Shown here: in pieces, positions 47,301 to 58,100 of the stretch
Numbering within the stretch: position 1 is the first letter of the stretch
Layout: each line of letters begins with the position of its first letter
NCBI GenBank assembly: GCA_008828725.1
Contig: MEHQ01002596.1
Coordinates: 1,078,601-1,142,600, forward strand
DNA length: 64,000 nt
Source: Saccharina japonica
Lineage: Eukaryota > Sar > Phaeophyceae > Laminariales > Laminariaceae
Direction: 5' to 3'
The notes under the pieces: generated by a model
What the model was told of the DNA's origin: nothing
The model's input: only the letters and a program-made list of their open reading frames with translations
The model's database searches: none
Position numbers and translations under genes: made by a program

Positions 47301-49843
47301 CGACTGCGTTTCCCGACCGTATTCCCGACCCGGTTCCCGACCCATTCCCGACCCATTCCCAACCCATTCCCGACCTATTCCCGACCCGTTCACCGATCAT
47401 TTCCCGTACCACCGAAAAATGTTTCCCGTCCCGTCCCGTACCGCCAAAGAATCGTGTCTTCCCGTCCAATCCCGTCAACCAAATGGTTTCCTACCTTCCC
47501 GTCCCATTCCCGTCCCGCGGTAAACAGACGGGAACATTTTCCCATACCGCCCCTCGGGAAGACCCAAAAAAAAATCCGCCTGCGGCGGGCAAAACGGTCC
47601 CATCCCGTACCGCGCGGTGCCTTCGGCACCGCGCGTACCCCTGGTATTTACCAGGGGTGTATACCCTACAAAGCACGCCCTTGGAAAGTTGCAGCAAACC
47701 TTTCCCGTCGGCAACGGTGTTCTCACCCTTCGAGCGTCCTAGAGTTAGTGCTGAGGACGCCGAAGCCCGTGCTGTACTCCATAAGGTTTCGCACCTCTAT
47801 CAAGGGAGAGAAACAAAAAGAAGCGAGGCCAAGGTGTTGAAACGGGGTGCTGGGTTGGGAGGTGCTCGTAGACATGGTAGACACCATTCAGAACGGTCAT
47901 GGAAAAATACCAAGAAAGACGGCTCCCGTCTCTCGCCCTACCGCAACTGTTGTAGTGACCCGCCTGGAATATCTCACGGCACAACATGGGAAACTTCAAA
48001 GACCAAACGGCAGATAATGTAATGCTTTTGTAGGTGGGTTGTCTACAGTGTAGGCAAAAACAGTACAAAACCGTGCAACGTCAATCAGGGTGCTGACTAT
48101 ACCGCGGGAGCATCGCTCACGTCGCGCACGGCATGGAAGCCGTGCACCACACGATACGAAGCGCACCCAGGGCGGGCAATCGAACAAAACCATTCTGTGG
48201 CGCACATACAGCAGCCCAATGCGCAAAATTCCTTCTCCCGGCACGCGGCATTACCGTCGCGAACAGGGCGACAACCAACAGACCTTGTAACATATGTGGC
48301 TCTCTAGACGAAGAGGCTGGAGGCAATACCGGGAAACGCCTGGGAGAGGGGTGCCCCTGAAACAATATGAGCCGATTATAAAAAAACTGCGACGACCCAA
48401 TAACGTTCACGGCACTCCTGAAAGTTGCCGTCGACACAGCCGGTATCCTTCTCCAACCAAAATGGGGACAAACGGTCATAAGCACAAATCGACGCGAGTC
48501 GACGGGAGAATAAAGTGCTGAGCCCTTCTCGCCAAAAAAACGCAAGGCGCGTATATACCGCAGTGTGTGGGGGGGAAGAGCCTACAGTGTGACCCCGGAT
48601 CTGAGTTACGATTAGGGAGGAAGCAAGCGAAAGAAAGGCGATTGTATTAAATGGGATGGAACAAAAAAACATTAAAGGCTTAACCCATTCAGAACTGAAA
48701 AACTTATCCCACACTGTTTCCAAGTAATTTTCCCCAAATACGTGGGACCAGTTCTTAAGGGGTTAAGACAACCCGAACACGTTTCTGCCGGCCGCTTCCG
48801 CTCACCCTCGGCGTGCGAAAGACGAGGCGCCGCTTGCTGGTGCTCCTGTATCCGCGCGGCCAACGCCTCATCTTCTGAAGACCTGACCTTCGCAGGGCCC
48901 GCCCCGTGCCCAGTCGGCTTACGGGGGCTGTGTCCTCCATCTGGAAAGGTGCGCGGGCGAGCGTATTTACATGTGATTTTCAAAAGTTAACGGAACGGCA
49001 CGTGTGAGGTTTGACCTGTCAGGCTGTGCTAACGCGTCAAATGAGGCTGGCGCTGTGTATCACGCTGTGCTGGTGCGTCAAAGGAGGTTGGCGGTATGTA
49101 ATCTGACGCCATTAGAGGTTGCTGGGATGGCGTCACAAATACGGGACCATAAACAATTATGGAGACACGGCGTGCACTATCGGGCTGGGCTGTTCTCCTC
49201 TTTAGGTGCCATTTGCATGAGGTGGTGGAGTGCCTGGCGAGGCATGCCTCTTGCGCAACACGAGCCGAAACCAAGCTGCGTGCGAAGAAAAGCAACGCTT
49301 CGGGGGTGGAAGCGACGGCGGCAACGGCACACAAATCCAAGAACATACCCAGGTATTGGCGACCGCACGGCGTGCAAGACTCAACAGTCCGCGTTCCCCG
49401 ACCCGCGCCCTACCGCTGTTTCCTCTCGTCTATCTTATGTTCGAGTCCAACCACTGCCCAGCGTACAAAATCGTGCCTGACAGGCTCGGACGGAAAAAAA
49501 AAAAAAACATCGTGACATCCGGGCATGAAAAGCATGTCACGCACCGACTGTCACCAATCTGTAATTTAATTGCGTGCTCCGTTGGGAACAACGAGTGTCG
49601 CCCTCCCCTCGCTACGTGTCATCTGCTGGACACCACGCGTGTCGTCTGCCCCCCCCCTCCCTCCCCCCATCTAGTTAGCGATACTCTTGCGCTCACCACT
49701 TTTTTTTTCTTCTCCACCGCTGCCACTGGAGGCTTCCATTCTCAGTCGGCGTTGCCGGCCTCTAGCGGACAAGGAAGGAACCGAGGACAACGAGCCTCTG
49801 GCGTCGCGGTGCGCGTTAGAGACAGACAACAGGCGAGAGACCC
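39636..49843 (-). CDS. Plastid FMN-binding split-barrel + DUF2470 protein (HugZ/PNPOx-like)
   Basis: Exons 49843-49697, 48940-48806, 47796-47727, 44650-44509, 42941-42897, 42560-42398, 41224-41100 and 39803-39636 join in phase to 330 residues. A start exon at 49968-49920 would fit the phase but has a weak donor. The N-terminus is Ser/Arg-rich like a transit peptide (NAHRDARGSLSSVPSLSARG). Then come the split barrel (LSHAEEVRNLMEYSTGFGVL, YPGGSVVGFSLDDKGRPLF, SSHTGDLAADSRVSLTV, HPNAYWVDFGDFSLMRMD) and the DUF2470 domain (ILQHMNDDHSETTKAMI, PFPRPAEDRKDVKTLI). The order matches plant chloroplast proteins of the pyridoxamine-5'-phosphate oxidase-like/HugZ group, some of which act in haem or tetrapyrrole metabolism. 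The exact activity cannot be read from sequence. Exon 5 is only 45 nt. Introns carry SINE, MITE, PGC and fold-back elements. Confidence 0.85.
39836..39890 (-). repeat. PGC-1 repeat fragment
   Basis: A G-run is followed by GTGTACTTCATATTCATGCA and GGCCGTAGTCGTATGAC. It lies about 33 bp upstream (minus strand) of the last exon of the FMN-binding gene. Confidence 0.7.
40240..40515. repeat. Tandem array of ACTACTTGGGGTTAGTGTAG units
   Basis: About ten imperfect units of roughly 28 bp. The unit matches the inverted core of the TTAA MITE (ATTCCAAGTAGTTTGTCCCC at 17183). It lies in the last intron of the FMN-binding gene. Confidence 0.85.
41260..41307. repeat. (AGC)16 microsatellite next to a 3' splice site
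   Basis: Sixteen uninterrupted AGC units. On the transcribed (minus) sense this is (CTG)16 ending about 35 nt before the acceptor of the exon at 41224. Confidence 0.95.
41470..41640 (-). repeat. PGC-2 repeat copy, long
   Basis: A G-run, then GTACTCATTTGTTGTTTGCC, CATCCCTTTCGAGACGGAGC and TCCTACTCCTAATAG, extending to TTTCCATATATTACAAA, as at 26856. Confidence 0.75.
41985..42350 (-). repeat. Cluster of PGC-1 repeats
   Basis: At least two partial copies start at 41990 and 42225, with a duplicated GACCAGGCAGACATTGC segment at 42086 and 42129 and a short ATGCATGGCCGTAGT end at 42203. All share ATGCCGGGACGGAGCAC-like cores and G-runs. Confidence 0.75.
42604..42700 (-). repeat. PGC-2 repeat copy
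   Basis: A run of about 14 G is followed by GTACTCATTTGTTGCTTGCC and a degraded CGAGACGGGGCACCG. It starts about 44 bp upstream (minus strand) of the exon at 42560. Confidence 0.75.
43577..43765. repeat. Array of AAGGCATGCCTTATTCGG palindromes
   Basis: Seven or more copies of a unit centred on GGCATGCC and followed by TTATTCGG. Related words occur at 15720-15750. In a 1.6-kb intron of the FMN-binding gene. Confidence 0.8.
44677..45150 (-). repeat. Long PGC-1 repeat copy
   Basis: About 475 bp, nearly identical to 57911-58390: G-run, CGGCCGTAGTCATATGACC, ATGCCGGGACGGAGCGCG, then an extended body with GGCGGACTTGCATATGGAC and GCCTCGCGGACGCCTTACC. A short further fragment lies at 45260-45305. 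Confidence 0.85.
46140..47695. repeat. Fold-back element with GTACCCGGGTAC and TTCCCGACC words
   Basis: The left end GTTGCAGGGGCATG..GTAGGGTA and the inverted right end GCTGCAACTTTCCAAGGGCG..GTAGGGTA are related. Inside the left arm are palindromic TACCCGGGTACCC words. Next come many GGGACGGGAA units and the complementary TTCCCGACC/TTCCCGTCCC units on the other side. It ends 31 bp from the donor of the exon at 47727. Confidence 0.65.
48485..48668 (+). mobile_element. SINE-like repeat copy
   Basis: Shares AATCGACGCGAGTCGACGGG, GTGCTGAGCCCTTCTCG, AAGAGCCTACAGTGTGACC, GATCTGAGTTACGATTAGGG and the tail AAATGGGATGGAAC with 11390. It is followed immediately by a TTAA MITE. Confidence 0.75.
48680..48766. 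mobile_element. TTAA-flanked MITE (piggyBac-like), 87 bp
   Basis: TTAACCCATTCAGAACTG and inverted TTAACCCCTTAAGAACTG, nearly the same as 17183-17270. It lies about 40 bp downstream (minus strand) of the 48806 exon's donor. Confidence 0.8.
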
Positions 49844-50100
49844 CTGGAAAAAAAATAAACAACACACAGGATGGGGTGGGGTGGGGAGTGGGCGGGGTGG
49901 GCGCGTCAAAACCAACGACTTGAGGTTGACACAACAACCAGCTGATGAGCTTCGAAGGCAGTGAACATAAGACTGCATGACTTCACTACGAGGAGGCGAT
50001 TGGAGCGTTAAAGTGGCAGCCGCGATTTAGAACAAGGCTCTAGTGGTTGTTGTGCCGTCGTTGGTTTGTGGCGACCTCTCCGACACAACCATACCAATCA

Positions 50101-50385
50101 ATGGCTCGAGGGGCGGTCTACACGCCCGAGAAGGTCTACGCAGAACTGAATGCCGCTACCGGAGGGGCTCAAGGCTGTCCTACAGCAGTACATCACATCT
50201 CCACAGAGAAAATCGAAAACGACCCTGCTGGGACTCGTCGCACAAACAGTGAAGTCTGCGAATGGTCGGTTCCAGTCGTGAATACTTACTACATTTACCA
50301 CGTTGGCGAAAAACCTATTGGTTTGCCCCCCGATTGTCACAAACATCAGATGCGACGACGATCGCCAGTGTGCGGCGCGCATTGA
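50101..50385 (+). CDS. Unrecognised ORF, 94 codons
   Basis: ATG to stop, MARGAVYTPEKVYAELNAAT and further on CEWSVPVVNTYYIYHVGEK. It has balanced composition without repeats, which makes it more coding-like than its neighbours. A second ORF in another frame, 50303-50698, overlaps it (FVMSKLFTLYPMQADNDKYH). The pair could be remains of one gene. No family recognised. Confidence 0.25.
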   Translation: MARGAVYTPEKVYAELNAATGGAQGCPTAVHHISTEKIENDPAGTRRTNSEVCEWSVPVVNTYYIYHVGEKPIGLPPDCHKHQMRRRSPVCGAH

Positions 50386-52276
50386 GGAGGCGAGACTGTT
50401 CCAAACCCCCCCCCACTTTGTGATGTCAAAACTGTTCACTCTGTACCCAATGCAAGCGGACAACGACAAATATCACGTCATTACCGTGGGCCCGTTCGTT
50501 CGTTCACACGCTAAACGACGCTCCACGTGCTCTGCCGTCCTCAAGGTTGTCAAAAAACAAAGCGCGCGCACCTGTCGGAGAGACCGTGAAAGCGCGAGCG
50601 CCAGCAAAGAGCAGGGAAGAAGCGCCGCATATGGCAAGAGAGCGCATCACGAGACCTGCCCAGCCGAAGCACCGCAACACAAAACCGCGCACGATTAAGT
50701 CCCAGAGGCGATAGTCACAGCACAAAGGCGATACGGTGGAGTACCCGCTTCAATACCACCCCGTGGCAACGTCAATATTCGTGGTATGTATCTCTACTTA
50801 TAGTCTTATGTTCTCCTACTGCAATGGAAATATCTCATACTAATTCCAAGTGGACTATTTTTTTTTGTGACCTATTTTACTAGTCGTATCCCCCGACAAG
50901 TCTTAAACTGGATGGTCTTAAAGTGGGTACCCCGCTGTAGTCACAGGAGGAAGGCGTTAGTCACAGCAGAAACGCGGTAGTCACAGAAGAAAGGTAAAAC
51001 GGGGGAACAAAGCGGACGACACGGGAGTCGTTGGAGGGCTACGAGTCCACCGAAACGCCTGCGTGGGCGGGGGGCGGGGAGACAAGACGCGTGTTAATCT
51101 TGACATGGCTTCCGAGTGTCGAATGCCCTGGTGTGCACATTTTCTCGGCTTGCGCTTGGGGAAGGCCGGGGAAATGTCAAATCCGTACACAATCGTTTAT
51201 TTCTTACTCTGAAGCTCGTGGCGAGCTGCAGAACCAGCGATTTCGCTTGCATGCTGGAGACATAAGAAACAATACGCAAAATGTGCTGGTGTCTAAGTGA
51301 ATAATGCTGGAATTCAACTATGCTACTTGCTGATACGTCAGAGTTGGGTACGCCGAATTGCTCAAGGGTCCTGGCTCGGTGGCTTGAAGCGCTCCGTATT
51401 GCTTCAACCGGTAGGCCGTTTTTGTTGCTTCAAGTATTGATAGGCTGGTTAAGCTGCCTCGAGTTGCGTTGTCAACGTGTTGAACACAAACCCATGCTGC
51501 CTCCACAGTAGGTACAAATATTCAACACGCGCGGCGATCGACTCATACTACTGCACAAGTACTCCGCACATACATAATACGTAAACTGACAGTCATCGGC
51601 CGGGCGAAAGAACACTGCTGTAAGAGCGCTGGCAGCCGGCATTTGAGGGCTATAATAGCGGCAGAGATGTTGGGGAGGTTTCCACCGTTATCCTAGCCAC
51701 TGCTGTACGGGGCTGCCTTGACCGGCGCGGAATCTCGTATCTCGCGCTGCCTGTGCTTCCGGCTTGCGGTTCATGCATGTAGCGATGCGTGACACTAAGA
51801 TGTTGGACAGGAGTACGACGGGTGGTACTGGAGGACTGGCAGACTGACAAGACAGGCAGGTTGGTACCGGTACCAGGCACTAAATACGTCCCCACATCTT
51901 ATACCAGTACTAGGTTTACGTAAGCATGTAATGGAGGCTACTCGTACTCGTGTGTACATGCCGTTGACTGTGTACGCAAGCACTTGGTACCAACATTGAG
52001 CCGGCAACAACAGTTTTTGAGCGTTGAAGCCTACTAGGTACAGGAGAAGAACCACAGCAGCAGACTAGTAGTCTAGACTGTTAATAGTACCGCACCTTGC
52101 ACTACAAATACGTACGAATTGGCGTGGAATACGTACAGGGTTCGAACATACCTGGTATACGCATGATATGATGCTGTATGATCTTACATGCATACTTGTA
52201 ATCTCGGATCAGGTATGCCGTCCATTAACAGGAGAGTTTACACACCAAGCATCCTGCACCTCTTGAACCCTTTTAC

Positions 52277-52406
52277 TAATAACACGGGGGACCTCAGTAA
52301 ATAAGTCCTACCGCACACACACACAAAAACCTATACGAGTCGCACATGTCCTTATTTTTACTAATAATATTTGGTCCTATTTTATTATGGTCCCCCGTAA
52401 TAGTGC
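52277..52406. mobile_element. MITE with ATTACGGGGG-type ends, copy 3
   Basis: Left AATAACACGGGGGACC and inverted right CACTATTACGGGGGACC, each continuing into TAAATAAGTCC or TAAAATAGGACC. Same design as 11723 and 25970. Confidence 0.75.
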
Positions 52407-52924
52407 ACTGCACATAACCACATATTTGCGTCTAATCCCAAGTAGTGTAGTCCTACTACAGTGGGTGCAGTCTAATTCCAAGTAATTTGTCCCCAAAACG
52501 GGAGTTCAGTCCTCAAGGCCCAAGGGGGTCTCCACCATGGACTAAGGTGGAGGCACTTAAGTCCCCCGTCCTTCTTACGTAAGCCCTCAACCCAAACCGA
52601 CGCCTTATCGCCGTCACCGGATGTGGGTCCTCTTCGAGACCTATGGCCAATCTCTAGCGCTACCACCTCCTCGGTCCTTCTCGCCAACATCTCACCAACA
52701 AAACCTGCTCGGCTAAGCGGCCGACCACGCTAACTTATGATAACTGCGTTCACTCTGAGCTCCCCGTCACCAGTCTGTCTATAGGGTAATCTCCACACGG
52801 TAATCTCCACGTTACTGTCTTGATATCGTTCTTGCCATCCGACAATAATGTGTAGGACTATAAGTGCAGCTAATATAATAAAATAACGTTGGGCGGCACT
52901 TCGAAAGAAGAAAACCACGGAAGC

Positions 52925-53245
52925 AAAAGGAGTCCTCTTTATTTTTATCTTATTGTGTTCTTCATCCCATTTATTGTTTTCGCCCTTCTTTTCTCTCTCC
53001 CTCTTTAGTCGTCACTTATTTGTTCTCTTCTCTTCCCTCCCCACTATGGTACGTGCCTTGCAATTTTGGTTTTATCCCGAGAAGATTTCAGCACTCTCTT
53101 CCCTTGTCGACTCTCGTCGCATTGTGCCTACCCGCGCTATTATAACAGGCGCTCTCGACAGTTGGTGTCAATTGATAATAAAATTATCGATACGGAGACT
53201 CGAACCCTCGACCTCAACTTTAGCAGTCGTCGTGGTTAACTGTTA
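52925..53245 (-). mobile_element. tRNA-derived SINE, longest copy
   Basis: On the minus strand the 5' part shows an A-box-like TGATCTACCAGG and, about 36 nt on, a near-consensus B box GGTTCGAGTCTCC, as in RNA polymerase III tRNA promoters. The body then carries GTCGACAAGGGAAGA and GTGCTGAAATCTTCTCG, and the tail AAATGGGATGAAG, shared with the copies at 11390, 35745 and 48485. Confidence 0.7.
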
Positions 53246-53341
53246 CCTGGTAGATCACCGGGGCGACCGGCTATTACAAGTCTAACTCCCTTGTACCTGG
53301 TACATATTTGCAAAGGTCGTCAGAGTACCAGTACCTCCAAG

Positions 53342-53757
53342 CAGGGCATTAATTAGGTGTTGCGCTGTTGCGCTGGCGCAACATTTGGCCAAAATAACGG
53401 TTTTGCGCAACAGTCGCCGCGAGGCTAGTTGTGCGCAGCGCAACACGCGTTTTTGGGCGCGCAACATTTTCGCCGCAGGCGAAAAAACTTGTTGCGCGTT
53501 TTTTTCTCGCCGGAGTCGAGAAATTTTTTTGGGGTCTTTTTTTCTTGATAATTAGTCGTAATTGGACATCTTTTAGGCTTTTTAGGCGTACATTCGCCCA
53601 TAAATCGCCACTTTTTCGCTTTTTTCGCTTTTTTCGCCTCCGGCGGCGGCGGCGGGGGGGGGGGTGGTCGGGGCTTGCGCGACTGCGGCGCGCAACACCC
53701 CTTGAGTCACCTGTTGCGCTGCGCGCAACAGACCCCGACCCACTAATTAATGCCCTG
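53342..53757. mobile_element. hAT-type MITE, 416 bp
   Basis: Perfect 15-bp inverted ends CAGGGCATTAATTAG, flanked by the identical 8-mer CCTCCAAG at 53334-53341 and 53758-53765. An 8-bp target duplication with CAGGG ends is diagnostic of hAT transposons. The interior is rich in GCGCAAC words in both orientations and has no transposase, so it is non-autonomous. It interrupts the start of a minisatellite. Confidence 0.85.
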
Positions 53758-53765
53758 CCTCCAAG

Positions 53766-54300
53766 TACCAGTCATATTAGCTTTCGGTACCCTAGGGACT
53801 CGCGAGGACTCAGTCATTTCAGCTTTCAGTACCCTAGGGACTCGCGAGGACTCAGTCATCCCAGCTTTCAGTACCTCAGGGACTCGCGAGGACTCAGTCA
53901 TTTTAACTTTCAGCACCCTGGGGACTCGCGCGGACTCAGGTATTTCAGCTTCTGGTACCCTGGGGACTCAGTACTTCAAAATGACTCGGACTCGCGGGTC
54001 AACGACGGAGTTCCGATGACTGGTACTGGTACTCTGATGACTTTTTGCATTTTTTTTGCAAAGGGGTACGTACTCAGTCATTTCAGCTGTCGGTACCCTA
54101 GGAACTCGCGAGGACTCAGTCATTTCAGCCTCCGGTACGTAGGGACTCGCGAGGACTCAGCCATTTCAGCCTTCGGTACCCTAGGGACTCGCGAGGATTT
54201 AGTGATTTCAGCGTTCGGTACCCTACAGTAGGGACTCAGAACTTCAAAATGACTCGGACTCGCGAGTCAATGACTGGGTCCCAATGACTCGGACTCGGAC
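53766..54300. repeat. Minisatellite with GGGACTCGCGAGGACTCAG units
   Basis: About ten imperfect units of roughly 43 bp sharing GGTACCCTAGGGACTCGCG and AGTCATTTCAGC. ORFs reading through it are artefacts. Confidence 0.9.
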
Positions 54301-55134
54301 TCGACGACCTTTGCATATCAGTATTACAGCAGCACCGGTACCAACACAAAGGAGTACCGCTCGTGTCATACCCTACCTACCGAGGCAGCCGCTACAGAGC
54401 TTACGTGCTGCGCGGTGCACGCCACAGCAACTTCGTCGATTGTCAACATAGCACGATCAAACCGACACATTGGCCCCCGCGGGTCAATTGGCCACCTGCC
54501 ACCAGTACGTACGTGTACGAGTATAGCTTGACAACATGCAAGTGGAAGCGCTTGCAGAAGCACTGCAGACTGCAACTTTTGCACACAAGCATGGATATCG
54601 GAAAACAAGAGGAGATTGGCTGTAGCTTCAAGTCCTTGCAGAGCAGCCAACGGGCTTGGTGCTCCGAAGTGTACCGGCTATTACCGTTGCGTACCACTTG
54701 ATTGCAACGGAGTGGCTTGCTCTACTGCTGTAGCTGCGATATGCTGCTGTAGTATCTGGGTTTCGTAGATCATGATGACATGATGATCTGGTGACGCAAT
54801 GCTTACGTACTCCAAAGAGCAGAGATAGGTGCGCTTCTCACCGCCACCGTCTGCAACCTAAGTCTAGCGCAACTGGCGGGGCGAGTAACCCACCAATAGC
54901 CTCTCCGCTCACCTATCAGCTTCTAGCACGCCAGAGATGGAAGTCGAGACAGCGCTGATGCAGAGGGGGCAGGGGATCAGCACAAGCAACAATACTGCCT
55001 CCATATTATGTGGAACACCCGTAAGTCGATCATTTGACGTGTGCGCGAGCTACTGCTGCTCTTTCCGCTGGTGGTACAGGGCGATAACTGAACTCGCCGT
55101 AGGACGGCGTGGTTGTGCTGAAAGGGGAGGGATC

Positions 55135-58100
55135 ATGGCGAGAATCGTGCAGGCATACCGGAAGCTCTGGCCTACGGATGCGTATCTCAAGGGCAAAGTC
55201 ATTGTTGAAGATTTGATGCTGTGTTCCTTTTCTACGAAGGAGCTAACGGAGGGGTGGGATGTCTCCACCGACGAGCGTTGGGGTGGAAAGTGAGTTGGTT
55301 CTGCGTGTGCCACTCTTCCTAGGTCCCAGCCACCGATGAGCCCGAGGTGCTGCACTTGCGCGGCGAGCGGCTCGGTGGCTGCTGGCGTAGGTGTGTATAC
55401 GACCTGGCCTGTGTATTTGCTCAACAACGATGGTTACAATTCAAAACACCCTACGAGTAGGGCTCATAACCTGTTTGCATCGACCGATTGGTACCCCTGG
55501 CGAAGCTCGTTTGGGATAAGCTTCTACATACGAGTACAGCCGGAGTTGGTGTACTCGAAAATCAAGTTACACACAAGATGCTTCAATAGTTTTTATGCAC
55601 TCGTGCATACGAGCTTTGAACCGGTGGTGACTTCATCGGAGCGGTTGACCTCGAATTCGAGCCCCGAAGTCGACCGAGAACCGAGGACTGCTGTGCTCGA
55701 CAAACGCAAGCTCTTCCTGTTGCACTCAACGCACAACCGCGAGGAAACAGCCAACACCCACAGCACTTTATCGTATGCAGAAAAATGGGGCCATTCGACG
55801 AAAAACGTCCATGTGGCGCCAGGACGTTGGGACAACCCCAACAGCCTACCTGGTATAACACTACATCAGTACGTACGTAGCTCTGTTCGTGCACTGCGAT
55901 GTCCAGGAATGCGAAGAAACCTTCACACCGGGAGTAGCGACATGAAGTGTTCTCAAATAACCTTAGTTTATTACGTACGGTACTACTATATGTACCATGG
56001 AAAACATATAAACACAGCTGTACTCCACGTTCTTATATATGATCCTAAACTTGCCGTTATGAGATATTGTGTTGGACCTGTATGGTACAGATCCGCCCCA
56101 CGAAACGCGTGCTACTGCCGTATAGATCAGGCATCGCTACTGCTGTGTAGTTCATACTTTCAGGCTGAGTTTTGTTTGCACGTGTTCAAGAATTTTCAGT
56201 TATCATTAGGCATTTGCGTTCAGCGAGGAACGCCACTCGAAACCCTACCAGGTTATGTAATAGCCTTTTAAGAGAACCTACAGTATGCTCAACGTTGACA
56301 TCGCAATAAGCCGCGAGCCTCAGCCAAAGGTAGGATATTCTTACCTGCTGTAGCGTACTGTTTACGGCTTCCACCCGGCAATATGAGCTACAGTAGATCG
56401 TGCAGATCATACAGATCATACAGATCAGGAATATATATGCCCTGAACGATCTAGATCATTAGGTGGGTATCGGTGATCTGTCCGATGAGTGGGGGCATAC
56501 GTACCATCAGCCGCCGAGGTGAAGTTAACTGCTCTAAAAAGGGCTTTCAGTCGATTGCCCACTCCAACGGGTCATGTTTGTCACTGACAAACGACCGCAA
56601 GGATAGGACCGCTGTCGCCGAACATCTCCTTTAGCATCTTGCAAGCTCAGACCGCGAGAGGCGAGGCGCAGTATCAACAGTTGAGGTGGCATGAGTCTGC
56701 TGCCCGCCAATTATTCCAATCCCTGCCTGCATCACAAGTTGCGCTGCCATCACGCCGCTCACACTTTCACGTGTCCCTCCCCTCCGGTCAACAGATCTAC
56801 CGCTACGGTGGCGTGGAAACCCTGGGAACGGTTGACAGGGGACGGGGGTTCTCCTGCCACTGTGGATGCTCAGCCTTGGAGAATGTTGGAAGGGCAGCCC
56901 TCGAAGGTGTGGCTAACCACCCAATTAGTTTCCCCGTCCCAATCGCTCCAGTCTTGCGAAAGTGGAGGCGGGGGCAGTTGACCGTGTCGCTTGTTGGGTT
57001 TGCAAGCGGTTGGCGTTCTTGAAACGGCGCTAAAAACGGTGGTGTCGACGGTGGCGCCGGCGGCGGCAGCAGTATCAGCAGGAAACTGGTAGTAACCGTG
57101 TAGAACGTGGGCATGCATTACAAGGGGGAACACAGAAGACGTGCGACCTTAAATTATCCTCCCCATTGGCATGGAACCCGTATCACGGTCGATATCATCA
57201 ACTAGGTGTAGGCAAAGTACACTTTTCTTTTTATGCGAGCAGAGCCATGGTAGGCCGTCGATATCATCACATGGAACCCTATTACTATCTACCGGTACTC
57301 GTGAAGCCCAGCCAAGGCATGCCTTGCTCACAGCCCTAGCGCTAATACTCCCGGCTTCCGCCCCGCCTCCGTCACTCGGTCTCACATTTTCGCGCTTTCG
57401 CGTTTCCTGCAACGCCGACAATGGTTGTGCTTCCCGCAGGCTGCCCCTCGAGGCGTAATGCAGTCGGAGACTCCGTTGGAAGGGGACGAAGAGGAGAATG
57501 CCCCTCTTCTAGCAGAAGGAGGCTTTTTTCGCTTTTCGGGGGAGCTGAACACGGAGAAAGTTGCCAGTGTGAGCATTTGGCCGGGGGCGTTCGCTGGTGC
57601 CTGTTTGGAGATAGCGAAACGTTGCCTTGTTTTGCGGGCGGCTTGTTTATCCACAGTTTATGTGAACCTTGCTTTGTGGACGTCCCAAGTACTTTCTTGG
57701 AGTTTTTTTGTTGTCACCTTTGCTGTAGAGGCTGTTTTTTGTTAGAGCAGCGGGAATGCTGGTACCTGGTATCATATATATATACGCATTTCGGTTTCAT
57801 CTTTTGTGCCACCGAGGTGATGGCTTAGGCCCTCCCAACAGCGGGTGTGGGGGGGGGGGATGCACCTGCTCTTGCTTTATAGAGACGCGAGGCTGCCGCG
57901 TGTTGGTTTCGTGGGGGGGGGGTGTACTCATGTTGTGCACGGCCGTAGTCATATGACCATAGACCCTCGCATCCCTACAATGCCGGGACGGAGCGCGTTG
58001 GGTTTTCACCAACCAGGCAGACATTGCTTGCACCAAGCGCGAAACGCCGTGAGGTATTGGGCGAGTCGCATGGAGGGTGAGCTGCATCCTGCTAAGAACC

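Larger units (their letters stand above)
49844..55134. other. Intergenic region, mostly repeats
   Basis: 5.3 kb separate two divergent genes. It contains two MITEs, a SINE and a minisatellite, listed separately, plus weak ORFs. 51300-52270 has many ACCAGGTA/TACCTGGT words but no gene seen. Confidence 0.5.

Noticed and set aside
47483-48022. 179-codon plus-strand ORF
   Set aside because: Crosses the fold-back element and is antisense to a well-supported exon (47727-47796) of the FMN-binding gene.
53165-53245. Possible functional tRNA gene (minus strand)
   Set aside because: A and B boxes are visible but the acceptor and T stems do not pair, and the sequence continues into a dispersed SINE body.
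55336-56271. 311-codon plus-strand ORF
   Set aside because: It runs through the first intron of the CIA30 gene and into a dispersed repeat also present at 12095; no domain and no splice support.
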